Assembly: GCF_014851395.1 (NCBI RefSeq)
Contig: NW_024041373.1
Coordinates: 22,328,750-22,392,749 of the forward strand
Reading direction: 5' to 3'
From: Micropterus salmoides
Taxonomy: Eukaryota; Chordata; Actinopteri; Centrarchiformes; Centrarchidae
Length of the DNA stretch: 64,000 bases
Part shown: positions 1 to 17,682 of the stretch, piece by piece
Layout of the letters: every line of letters starts with the position of its first letter
Numbering within the stretch: the first letter of the stretch is position 1
Notes under the pieces: model-generated
What the model saw: only the letters and a program-made list of their open reading frames with translations
Told to the model about the DNA's origin: nothing
Database searches by the model: none
Made by a program: the position numbers and the translations under genes

Positions 1-4339
<4,339 letters not shown>

Positions 4340-4398
4340 AGCTTGGCCTGGAGGAGATGAAAAAACTGTTGCTGCTGCTACTAGGCTGTGCTGTCCAG
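4340..4398 (+). CDS. ccdc88a: ccdc88a exon: end of HOOK domain
   Basis: The exon follows a pyrimidine tract ending ttctttag and ends at CAG|gtaaga. It begins with two bases of a split codon and encodes LGLEEMKKLLLLLLGCAVQ, the last helix of the Hook-type calponin-homology-like domain. It is the first recognisable exon in the window. Confidence 0.9.
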
Positions 4399-5888
4399 GT
4401 AAGAGCACAATTTAGTCCACCTAAACGCTTTTACACACTTTCACAAATGCATATGTTAATTCAGGTTTCAAGGAGCAGGGACCAAGCAACTTCATAATAA
4501 ATGGCAATCAAATTTTGAAAGTCAATTTGTGCCTGTGATTCAAAATATTGATATTTTAAACGATCCCACTCTGTGATGTTTCCTATGTTGTGAAGTTCTT
4601 CAACTAAACTAGTTGGTAAAATGTTTACTTTTATCTTCCAAAACCAGAAATCTAAAAGAGTCTCAATTTGGTTCAGCCTCCCTTGATTACAGCAATTGGC
4701 TGTCTTTTGATAAAATGAATTAATTCTTGCTCTGTCACACAACAGACCTTTCCTGTCTTGTGACAAAGCCCCATTCAGCTGTTACTCACTGCATTTCAAA
4801 CAAGAGCATTGACCTTTCACTGGCTCTATTATTTTAGCAAAAAGACACCATGGTTGCATTCATCTAAGTGACTCTGACTTAATATTCTGTCTACTTGAAG
4901 GTGGCATTAAGCCCAGCAGTACCTGGTGCTGAGTTAGAATTAACAGTGAAAAAGAGGTTACGTCTTTAGTGCACAGTCCTGTTCTAATCTCATCTTCTGC
5001 AGCAAGAGAGGAAAATTATCCTCTCCTGATCCAGACGATAAACTTGCGTTTGAAGACTAGACTACTTTCCTAAATACAACTACTGCTTCCTGGAAACCTG
5101 TATGTTGTAGCAACTTCTGCAATGTGTCTGCCATGTTGGCCTACTAACCTTCAGGTGACCCCCCCCCCTAACCCACATACCTGAAACATCTCAAAAAGCT
5201 CTCCTATCCCCTCTGTGTTTAAAGTGCGAGAAGAAGGAAGAGTACATTGAGCGTATCCAGACTCTGGACTTCGACACCAAAGCTGCCATAGCATCTCACA
5301 TCCAGGAGGTATTTTTCCTTTGGCTCCATCTAATATACAGTATGCCATTAGTGGGAACGGGCCAGTAAATAGTTTAAAAAGGTTAAACTTTTGAATAATG
5401 TACCAGTCTGACAAGGTGTTCTTTCTTTCTGCATCTTTGAACAGCATTTTTTTTTTTCTGTACATCAGGAGACAGAATGTTGTTGTTGTTGTTGTTGATA
5501 TAACAAATGTGATTTTAGGTGACTCATAATCAGGAGAATGTAGTGGACCTGCAGTGGTTGGAAAGTGGGGAAATGCCCCCTGAGGACCTGGACAGCCTCT
5601 CCAGAAACCTGGCTTTCCATCTCAAACACCTGGTAGATGAGAGGGACACACAGCTGGAGGTAATGAGATAAAGCACAACTAGGAAAGTGTGGTACTTTTT
5701 CCCCCGGTGTTTTTCTATTATTTTTCTGTCATGTGCAGTACATGTTTGTGGATGTCAGCTCACAGAACTTTTGCTAATGAAAATGATGGCCTACTTGTAG
5801 AAGCTTATGTGGAAACTTTTCCCCTTTTTGCTCCTACCACAAGAGAGCAGCCTCAGGAAGGAAGGGTTGAAACTGTTAACTGCCTCAT

Positions 5889-5935
<47 letters not shown>

Positions 5936-8900
5936 TATTCAGAGTATATGCGTCATTAAATGAGTTTCCCACCCATAGGACGTGGATGCCCACCACTGAT
6001 ATAGTTGATCTTTGTGTGTCAGGAGTTCTAATAGCCTCCAGATTATCACTGTGTAGACCAGCCGTTCTCAATTAAAATCCCATTTCCTGTCACGGGCACT
6101 AGATCAAAATCGGCTGCGTGTGGGACTGTGGATTTACATTTGCCCTAATGCCTGTGTTCTACTTTTGGGTGGTGGGGGTGCTTTGGGTGAATCCATGGAT
6201 CGACTCCGTTTTTGTGCCTTTAGTCCATGCTAGTTTAACAGTTGAATGTTGTTGGGCAGAAAAGAGGAACAGTGTTTTAGATCTGTATCCTAAATACAAA
6301 TTTTCTTTAGTGTGTTCATTTTTTTCACAAGTCTGGCTTTGAAGAGTCAAATATGAACTCTTACAGACTTCTATCAATGCTCTTCCACTCATATACGCAG
6401 CAGAAATATCACTACATGCCCTCTCATTTTTCCATCCAGACTATAGTGGAGTTGACCCAGGAGAGAGACTGTGTGCAGCTGTCTCCACTGGCTCCTTGTC
6501 CGACCCAATCTCCCGGTGACTCCCCCAGTATGAGGAGGACTGAAAGCAGACAGCACCTCTCTGTGGAGTTGGCTGATGCCAAGGCCAAGATCAGGCGTCT
6601 TCGACAAGAATTGTGAGTGCCGCGGCTTTATCAGATAAGCAGTTTCAATTTCTGAAATGGGGCAAAGGGGACAAAATAAAGAAAAATAGAAACACTATCT
6701 GCTTCAATCTCCATAGCCCAAAAAAGCTCAAGAGCTACATACAAAAAGGTCATTTGCTGAAATTAGACAGTAATAATTAACCCTAATCTTGTTTGCTACT
6801 GTAGTTCCCGTTTTTTACTTCTCTTACTGTCATCTGTTTCAATCTGAACTGGGAACATAAAGTCCCAGATCGTCATCGGCTGGTTGATGATGATGTCAGG
6901 TCCTCATCGTTTGGACTTGTACTTGTGCTTCTGTGTTACTGTTATGTCATACAGTTCACTGTACCTATACACACTGGTTAAGAAATTTATTTGTCATGAA
7001 TTTGAAGAGTTTCATAATTTTGTAAATTTGCATTGTTTTCTATCCTGATATCAGGCCTGCCTACAACTTTTTTTGGTTTGCTTTTAGTTATATTATTTTA
7101 TGCTTTGATTAGGCAGCAGTAGTGGAGAGGAAATGAGGGAGAGAGAAAAATTAAATGACCTTCCCAGCCGTGGTGTTTTTTGCTGTTTAGAGACCTGACA
7201 AATCATTGAGTTTTTTTATGACTGTATTCAAGCCTTAAACATTATGCTGAAAGAACAGCAATGATTATGCAGAGAGGAAGAGTGATCAGCAGTCCATTTC
7301 CTTCCTACATCTCTGCTACTCTCACAAAACCAGGCTGCTGTGATGTGACTGCATCACACAAATGCACACCCACAAACATTGATGAGGCCTTTTTTAAATC
7401 CTGCCTATGAATAATAGAACTTCCTTTTTGAAGTGCTATAATCCCTTGCCAAACAAAGGCTTAATGGTCAACACAGAGCAGTTAGAAGAAAAGTAGCACA
7501 GGGAAGTATTTAAATTTTGCACAAACTTGACATGTAATTTAACAGACTGGCTGGCGTCACAAGGTCAGTGTTACTGAGTGCTTTGACAGGAACTGTGATG
7601 TTGTAAAAGGGTAAAGAGGGGTTGTGTACTTCATAGTATATCCTTCTTTTACAAAATGTTTTTAAGAGTCCCCACTGAAACTAATCTTGGATTAAATTTC
7701 TGTGACGGTCTGTGTCAGGTGAGAAAACAAGTGGTCCCTACTTCTTGGGAATAATTTTCACACTTGAGTGGATCTGATTTCAAGTCCATCATCACCTTTG
7801 AGGCATTAAAATGCTTAGTGTTAATGTTGCATTGTTACAAAGATTAAAAGTGTTTTTTTTTTTGTTTTTTTTTACTGCTCAAATTTGACAGAACTTGTTC
7901 AGTTATTACATTTCATAATAGATAAATAATGGAAGAATAACTCCTTTTTAAAAGTTGAAAATGTATTCAAATGAACCATCTTTATGCACTTTTTAGCAGT
8001 GGATCTTAATGATCTGGAAAGGGCATTGGGTCACATTTGAATGCTGTATCATTCTGTTTCTGTATTTTAGCAGGAGACATTGTTCTGTCTCATTTGTCAA
8101 ATAGACAATGACATGTGTGAGGGATAAACCCCGACGAGAATTATGGTTCTTTGACAGTCTGAAGGGAGCACAGGTCACCCTCTGCTTAGTCACATGAAAA
8201 GACCGAAAAGCATCTCTCCTTGAGTGAGCCCTTCATTGTGGTTTTCGTGCTGAAAGGACTGACATCCATCACTGGAGACATGTCCTGTATACATCCTTGA
8301 CCTACATTATGACATTTTTTTCAGTAGACCTAAAAAGGAGAACAGAACTACACCCGACAACCCAATGAGTTATTTTTGTTTGTTTTTTTTCCCATGGTAT
8401 TGTTTGTGTTGCTGTGGTATCTGGCCAGTCACATGATCATACATTTCCATCACGGACAAGGGACAAAAAGGGATCTGTCCATGCTGATGTAGTCTGTTCA
8501 CATGAGTGCAGTTTGTTCTCTAAGGCAAAAGAGAAGTGTGTTTGTTGTGTCTGGACACGTGCACAGATATTGTGTGTGTGTATGTGTGTGTGTGTGTGTG
8601 TGTGTCTTAAGGAGACCAGGTCAGAGCCGGGGGGTATGCTACAGTGTTCCCACTGTGGTCTGTTTAATGTTTCTTTGAAAGCTACTGTGTTTTTGTTGCA
8701 TTTCCTCCTCCTGTTCAAGATCAATGCACTCTGAGATATTCCACTATGAGTCTTTAAACAATGTATTTTGTATTGCTTCCATTTATCTACCTCTAAAATG
8801 CCCACATTAGCTTTAAATTTAAATGTATTGAACCTTTCTTTCAATATAAACTACATTGCAACCTTCGTGAAGGTAGGCTTTATTGCATTAGACTGCATTA

Positions 8901-11900
8901 GTTGTAGCCTGGTGTACCTAATAAACTGGCAACAACTTGAGTATAAATGTATAGTTTAGACTGGGCTAGGAAAAAATTATTAGCTAGTTGAGATTATTAC
9001 AAAACAGTAACCCAGCTAAAAATATTAGGTCTTATATACTTTAAACGATTAAATTGACATTAAGTACTGCAAATTCTAACCAACTCAATGGGATGAAAGG
9101 CAGGAATGTTATGTAGCAACATCTAAACTTGGTGTGAACATTTTTTTTCCCTAGACAAATTGCATTTTAAACCAGTCCGCTGTACTGTCATCCTTGTTCA
9201 TTTTAAATGTACAGTGTATGTGAGTGTGTGGTATATTGTGTAGAGTGCAAGGAATAAAGGTTGCCTTTATATTTTCAAATATAGCAATGCATAGTGTTTG
9301 TGCCTCTGCTTGCACAGATGCATTGCGTGCTAATCCATTAACATAAGCAGCCGAGCCAGCTGCATCCACAATATGAGCCCAAAGCTAATCTGCCATGCTC
9401 GACTTGACAGGTGTGATTTGGGGATGGGCTGCAGGAGGTGGAGGGGGTTAACTGATGAAAGAAAGCAACAGAAATGGGTAAAGGAACATCCTGTCTGCAT
9501 AGTGACTTCGACTTCCCAAATAACTGTGGGTGGAAGGTGGAGATAAATGGGAGAGCAAGAAAAGAAGTATGCCTTTCCCTTTTTGAGATGCACTCCAAGA
9601 CTCCACAGAGCTGTAATCAAATAGGCCGTCAGATGTTCAGTGGAGCGGTTTCATGCAAACGCGCGCACACACACAGAACTGCATCTCAGGAATACAGTCG
9701 TTTTCCTTCAAAACAGAGTAGCACATTCTCCCTCTATGGTAGGAGCTTGGAGAACTCACACAGCAAATGTCGCAGTGACTTAAATGATGTAGGAAAGTGT
9801 TACATAGCAGATAACAAGACCCTACTATTGAGAGTGAAAGAATGAGACATTATAATTATGTGTTTAGTACCGATTGCACAACCAGATGTAAAACTTACTT
9901 CTCTCCTCTAATCTTGTCTGTTCTAGTAGTTTCTCTAGAATAAAGGAAGATGGTAGGTTTGAGCCTCAGGGGTAGATTTGCATATGTTTAACTCCGAAGC
10001 CGTCACAGGGTACTTTTTTTCTTCAGTTGTTTTTAACTGATGTCTTTCCCCTCTCTGTTTGTCATTGCGTGTTTATGCTGAGTGTGATGTCCAGCACAAA
10101 AAGGTTGTTTATTAGTAGCTGAATTCAAGGCATGACACAGGAAAGACATTGTGTCCTGACCACCGTAGCTCAAACACACAAGACACAATAGTCTATTTTT
10201 ACTGAAGAAAATGGGTTATTAGGTTGGTTGATGTCTTGAAATCAACATGTGAGATGCTTATTTATCCTGCCGACAAAGGCCTATAATGCTTAATGTGATG
10301 TTTCATATGCTATGTGTCAATGCTAACAGCAATGTAATTGAATTTGACCAATCACATTTTGAGAAAAACGGACTGTATGACCTCCAAATAGTAAAAGGGG
10401 ATTGCTTTCAAGTATTTTAGTGGAGTGATTCTTCAATTCACTCTTGACACTGACTACATAACTCCCTTGAAAATGATGCTAAAAACTCACTAAGCTTGCA
10501 TTGCTACATGATTAATAACATTAATATTTGTTGAAACAACTCAAAAAATGTACAATATGCTACACTACTGAAAGTAAAGTTAAGGTGCTGAAGCTACTGA
10601 GGTAGATTATGTGAAAAGCTAACTGTTCTGTGCAACTAGGTCAATAGGTTGCTACCATTAAATGATTTGGCTGTAAGCTTTAAAAAGGAAACAGCCCTAA
10701 AGGAATGTCTGTGTTTATACTCTGAATTGATTCACTCCCATGCACTTGGCACATTATTTTTGATGTAGGGCTTCATCTTAATCACAAGAGCAGAGATATC
10801 TGCATCTTTTTCTCCCTGCTCCTTTCTGTCCTCTTTCTCACATTCTCCGACTTCTTCCATTTTATCCTCGTTTAACTCCTCTCCCTCCCTGTCTTTTTTT
10901 CAGAGAGGAGAAGAGTGAGCAGCTTTTGGACACCAGGCAGGAGCTTGAGAACATGGAAGTGGAGCTCAAGAGGCTTCAGCAAGAGGTGATGGCACAAGTG
11001 ACGGCAACCCTCGCACACCCACATCCACACAAACCTAAATGCCCCTTCATCTGCTGCTGCCTTCTCTTTCTAAGTACTTTGTTTCTGCAGCACTGCCAGG
11101 CTTTAATCAGCTAGCTAGTGACTTAGCTCATTAGAGGCTATTAGAGCTATCTTTAGTCCAGCAACAGCCTCACATGGCTTTTGATTTGGAGTTTGCGGCT
11201 GGCTGGCTGGCTGGCTAACAGACTGGATGCTGTAAACAAGTTGGATGAGTTCAGGGCACAGAGGATAGTTTGCACGCGTGTGGATGCGTGTTCGTGGTAA
11301 TTGATAGTGTGCAGAGTTTGTTCTATTCTTGTATATCTGTTTATATTTTTATTCATACTTTTCCTTATTTAGAGAGATGCCCTTGAGTCAAATGATTTTT
11401 GCAAATATTTTCAGAATACTTAAACATATTTCCACACATTAATGCTCTATATTTGTCTGTCAACTCCTGCAGAGCTACCAGCTGCTGTCAGACGCTCGGT
11501 CGGCTCGGGCATACCGTGACGAGCTGGACGCACTCAGAGAGAAAGCGATCCGTGTCGACAAGCTGGAGAGCGAGCTGAGCCGATACAAGGAGAGACTTCA
11601 TGACATTGAGTTTTACAAGGCCAGAGTCGAGGTACACAACGGCACACACACTGTGTTACTTCAAGCTAAGAAGACGGTGTTTATTAGAGAACATCCCTGC
11701 CACACTTGAAACCTTTTGTATTTGGTGCCAGCCTTTTATACTATGCAGACATGCATATTTAGAAAAAGTATGACTTATGAGGTAAAATATTTGGAGCAGG
11801 TAATGGTGATGCATGTGTAACAAGAGTCGCACTGTTTGGAACACTGTAGACAATGGCATGAATTAAATGTGATCAAGTTTGAGACAGAAAAGATATTAAA

Positions 11901-14900
11901 AGTTAAAGATGTTGCTAAAACATTTGTGGTGGAGACATGTCTTTACCCTGAAGCAAAATATAAGGAACGAGAGGAACCTCCTGAACCTAAGAATATATCG
12001 GTATTACTACTATACAGTATTTATACAAAATATACTACTATTTCTACTGCAGCTCATACTGTTACTAATAATACAAAAAAAAAAATACAAAAAATGTAAT
12101 GGCTGCAGTGTTTATGTTTTGTTGTTTAACTGGTATTCTCTGCTGATGTTTGTTTCTGTAGGAGCTGAAGGAGGACAACCAGGTCCTGTTGGAGACTAGG
12201 GCCATGTTGGAGGAGCAGTTGGACGCTACCCGTACCCGGTCTGACAAACTGCACCTCCTGGAGAAAGAGAATCTGCAGCTCAAATCCAAGATGCATGACC
12301 TGGAGATGGTGAGGAGTAGAAAAAAGAAGTAGTAGAAGTTGGGAAAAAAAGGGGAAAAAATGGAAAAAGGGACAGGGTCATTTCAGCAGTCAGCATATGT
12401 GTTTATGTCAAGACACCGTCTGTTATCTCCAGGAACGGGACATGGACCGTAAGCGTATGGAAGAGCTGTTGGAGGAGAACCTTGTGCTTGAGATGGCCCA
12501 GAAACAGAGCATGGATGAGTCCCTGCACCTGGGCTGGGAGCTGGAGCAACTATCCAAGACACCAGAACTGACCGACGGTAAGAAGAATGGAGCCATGGAT
12601 CCTATTAAAACCAGTGAACAAGAAAAAGTTTCTGAATGTTGACTGGCAGCACAAACAAGTTAAATAAGAGAAGGAAATCAAAGAATGGGTGTAGAGTTGG
12701 ATTATCATGCAGCTAATGGTCACCTAAGTTTAAGGCCTCAGACAGCCAACAGACCAGGCTTTGATCATTGGCTCTTGCCCCTGGCGTCATCCCCATGGCT
12801 CTTCTGCATTTGTCAACCTCCACTGGGTTTTCTTTCCACATGGTTAAGACCTGTAATTAATATTCAGTGGCTCCTGGAGGATTATCTGTGCGTTTGGATT
12901 ATAAAAGCTGTTAAGAGGTTTAACTAGCTAGGGATCTGTGTTTGTGTGTGTGTGTGTGTGGGGGGGGGGGGTTGTTTGTTAAAATGGCACTTTAAAAGCA
13001 CTAAAACCTGTTAAGTTAGACCCTAGGGTTTTGTATTTATTAATTTTTTTGATGGACTTGTAATCTCAACAATATCAACTTTATTTATAGTGATTTGTGT
13101 CTCTTAATTTTCTCTGTGGTTCTGACTTGAAACACCAAAAATATTGAAACTGATTTTTCATTTATTTGTTTTTATTTGTTAAAACATTGATGTATAATCC
13201 ACATTTTCTTGCTGTCATTTACTTCCAGCCCCTCAGAAGTCTCTGGGCGAGGAGGTGAATGAGCTGACCTCGAGCCGTCTGTTGAAGCTGGAGAAAGACA
13301 ACCAGACCCTGCTGAAGACTGTGGAGGAGCTCCAAGCAGCAGCCAGCCAGGACACCGTGACAAAACTGGCCAAAGTCAGCCAGGAAAACCAGAGACTAAA
13401 CCAGAAAGTAAGCAACGGACTACGTATCCAAGTGTTTTTCTGTGGTTAGGTAAGGGTTAGGTTAACAGTCAAGTAATTTCCATTTTTAATAACTCGATGC
13501 TAAAATTACACACACAGGTAAACTCTTAACACTCTCTCATTTTATTAGTAATATCTTAGTTATATATAGTGTTTTTACAAGGAAAATAGGCTTTGTTTAG
13601 CCATCAGATAGCCTGTAAAATAATTTGTTCATTATGAAATACCTTTTTGCAAAGCAGTTAACTTAATAATAGGAAAATTGTGTGGATGTATATGTTGGAC
13701 AGTTTCCATATGTAGACTGGACTTGAACACACCTAGAGAACATATAGTATCCAAAAAAATGTTTTATTTCTGTGACTGTTTGGAATCAAGTGAGCATGAG
13801 AGATGTATCAGGTGTGTACTATAGATAGATTGACTGTATCTGTCTTAAGGCACTTTGCAGCTTTGGTTGGAATTGCAGTTTAATTTCCTGCCCCTCATCA
13901 GGGTCTCCACCAAGATTAGCATATTAGACCAGCACTCCTCTGTAATATATCACCCTAGCACTTCGCTTTAGGCCTTTTCACACAGTAATGGTGATAAATA
14001 AAAAAGAGAAAGAAGGAGGAGAGTATAAAGAGGGGTGGATAGGAGGATGAAAGCAAAGCTGTAAATCCAGGCATTCTTGCATTGCCTTTTTTTCCCCATT
14101 CTTTGACACTCGAATGCCCCTCGCTAAGAGAAGTCTCTCAGCTATTTTCAGAAACATAAGCCTCTCTCTGTGGCCTCTGAATAAAAAGCAATGAAATTGT
14201 GTTTTTCTCTCACAAAGAGAAAATTCACGGTGAGAAATGGTATTTCTGAGTGACTTTAGGACACATTAAAATATGAATGCAGCTGCTGGTATGCTCGAAC
14301 AACAGAAATAGTCTCATTTAACGTGTATCTATCTGTGTATATGTGCACATCAACTTGTGTGTGTTTGTCTGCAGAGTTGTGATAGAATGAGGTGATGTAT
14401 TATTTGTTTGGATCATGGATTAATAATTGCACCAGCTTCTTTGTGTATAGTAATAATAGGATAACTCACACTATAATACGTTGGTTACAATAATAATAGC
14501 ATCATAATACAGGTGATACTGCAACATAGGATGTGATGCAAGAAAATTATTTACAGTGCATCGGTATCTGTAACTGAAACAACTTATGAAATGGTACATA
14601 AAAGTTGACAAACATTTTGTGAGTCATTACTAAGACTCAGTTTTTGTTATGAACACCAACATTAAATATTAAATCCCAATCAAGATAGTGCAACATTTTA
14701 AAATGTTACTTTCACCATTGTTTACAGTTGGAGCAGCTGGGCAGTGAACTGACCGCAGACAGAGAGTCGCTCCGCAGCGCAGAGTCACTCAGTACGGACC
14801 TGATGAAGGAGAAGGCTTTACTAGAAAAGACTCTGGAAACACTCAGAGAAAACTCTGAGAGACAGGTACACACACACAATGATTTAGTTTGGGAATTTTG

Positions 14901-17636
14901 TGTCATGACCAGAAGCTCATAATTTTAAACAAGCTCCACTCCATCCGTAGAAAGTATTTAAGTGTATTAAATCTTCTGAGTGATGTTTGCCATTTTTGGC
15001 AGAACAGGGTAGCGCAGTTAACCTTGTATCTTATTTGAGACTAGTTGTTGTGAGAATGACTATAATCACATCAAGCATTCATGTGCTTTAAAATATAGTT
15101 AACATTGCAGTACAGTGTACACTGGACAAGTATATGGTCAGAACAGTCAGACAAACAGGGCTTTGAGGCTGAGCGTCATAAGCGCTGCTCTCTCTACAAA
15201 ACCATTGTTGATTCTTGTTCTTGGAAACTCCCAAGAAAATAACATGTCTAATCTGTGTAATTTACTGAAGTCTATACAGAATTTTCTTGAGCAGACGTTG
15301 TGCACTTAATTTGCATTTGGCTCGAAAAACTATTAAGTGGAACTACCACTATCTTTTGACTACACAGATTTCTGGCACTCTGTGGCCCAGATGCAGTCGC
15401 TTGCTTTGTGTCTGCAGGGACTCTTTTAGACCCAAATGTGACAAGTTTAATTAGTTTAGCCATCTGATTTGTAAAATCTGGCCTTGATGAGCTACAGCAG
15501 CAAAGAAAACACAACACACTGCACTCACAGGTTAGTGTGGGCAAGTGTGTCCACTTGGTTGTAGATATGAGGAGATGTAATTAAGGCAATTCAGTTTCAA
15601 AACGCATAATCAAATGAACTGTAGGCTGTCCACGCATCAGGTCATACAACCACGGAACACATTCAGAAAGGTGAATTTTTCATCACCTCCGATAATCCAC
15701 AAAGAACAGGGTTGAGAGACCTGCCTAATATCTTTGTAAAATAGCCCTAATGAAGTTCCTAATAAGTTACTGCACTGGAGTTGATGACAAAATCACTTAT
15801 TTTAAACATAACCTGAGGCTGTCATTAAAACTCTCTGATGTCTCTTCTCCAGCTGAAGGGTCTGGAGCAGGAGAATAAGCACCTGGGTCAGACGGTGTCG
15901 TCTCTGCGTCAGCGCTGCCAGGTTGGTGCTGAGGCCCGGGTCAAGGATGTGGAGAAAGAGAATCGCATTCTCCACGAGTCCATCTGCGAGACAACCGCCA
16001 AACTCAATAAAATGGAGTTTGAAAGGAAACAACTACGTAAGTGAGGTTTTATTTCATAGTTTTTGTGGGTTTGGGTTTTCTTTGGGTCTTTTTGATCACA
16101 AGGAATACAAATTTTTACCATCTGGCTTCCTTTTCTGTACACCAAGTTCACATGATCATCATTCTGATTGTGTGTTTTTCTTATGCAGGTAAGGAGCTTG
16201 ATGTGATGAAGGAGAAAGGTGAGAGAGCAGAGGAGTTGGAGATTCAGATGCAGAAGCTGGAAAGGGACAATGAGAGTTTGCAGAAGAAAGTTGCCAGTCT
16301 TGGAATCACCTGTGAAAAGGTCTGCTGCATTTTGTTTGTATTTTGAGATGCCTGTGTGTCTGTATGCTCTGTTTGTCTGTCTGTCTCAGTTTCCCCACAT
16401 GGTTCAAATGAATACCCTTTTGTTTCATGTTGTCAGATCGGATCTGGAATATTAGTTATTCTCCAAAGCTTGTTAGTAAATGTAACAGTAACATGGGAAA
16501 TAAACGGTTTACAAAACAGTTTGCGTGAGAAATGCAATGTTTGTATTTGGCTCTTGTACATTTTAGATTTGAACATGAATTTGAATTGCTTCCCAGACAA
16601 TATGCAATAATTACCAGCCTTTTTAGCTAGGATTTTCATTTGTTGTTATCCCTGTCAGCCTCAGGGAGAAAGAACTTGGACTATCTCTAGTTAGGCCTAA
16701 TGCATTTGATTTTTTTTTTTAATATATACATAATAGTAAGGCTGGGGCGATTCGTCAACGTAATCGATTACGTAAATGCGCCGACGTGCATTATGTGTGT
16801 CGAGATGCCGCAGCACTTTGTCGAGACGGCAGCACCGCAAATCGTGTTTACTTTCTGTCGCCACACAAGCATGGCACATTATCAGCACGAGGACACGTAG
16901 TATTTCTTCATTGCCTTCATGTTAAAAGTAATTTCTGCCCCGCTGCTGTCATGGTAACGTTACACTGCGAGTCATGTAACTATCGGCTGTTTCATATTTT
17001 CTGTTTATTTAACGGCCAGGTATGAGCGAGAACAGCTGAATCTAATTACAGACAATCTGTGACTGTCTGTACAGTCTGTGAGTCCTTTCAGGTGTTCACT
17101 GATGCAGAAATACATTTTATTATCATACTGCATTACTCAGTATTGAAATGAATCCATGTCAGAAACATTTAAAGTTTTAAGTAAAGTAGCCTAATTAATG
17201 TCTGTTATAGTTATTATTATCACAACACATCAGTGACGTGGAAATTTGATTCATTTTAAGATTTGCTGCTATTGTCATTATTCTAATGTGCTTCATCAGG
17301 ATGATTGAATAAAATATAGATTTATTGATTAGACATGTTTTTGATATTTATTTAGGATAAATTGGTATGTTAAACGAGTAATAGGCAACTTTTCTTTCTT
17401 TAGAATAAACCAAATTAGTCGTTAGATTAAGCGACTAATCGAAAAAATAATCGTTAGATTAAGCGACTAATCGAAAAAATAATCGTTAGATTAAGCGACT
17501 TGAAAAATAATCGATATGTACTGCCTTACATGATAGGCTATGATCTTCCATAGAATCTCTTACAAGTTGGACTCCCTCTTCTCACATATGTGGTCTTTTG
17601 TCAGAGAGATGCACTTTACTCATCTTCACCCATCAC

Positions 17637-17682
<46 letters not shown>

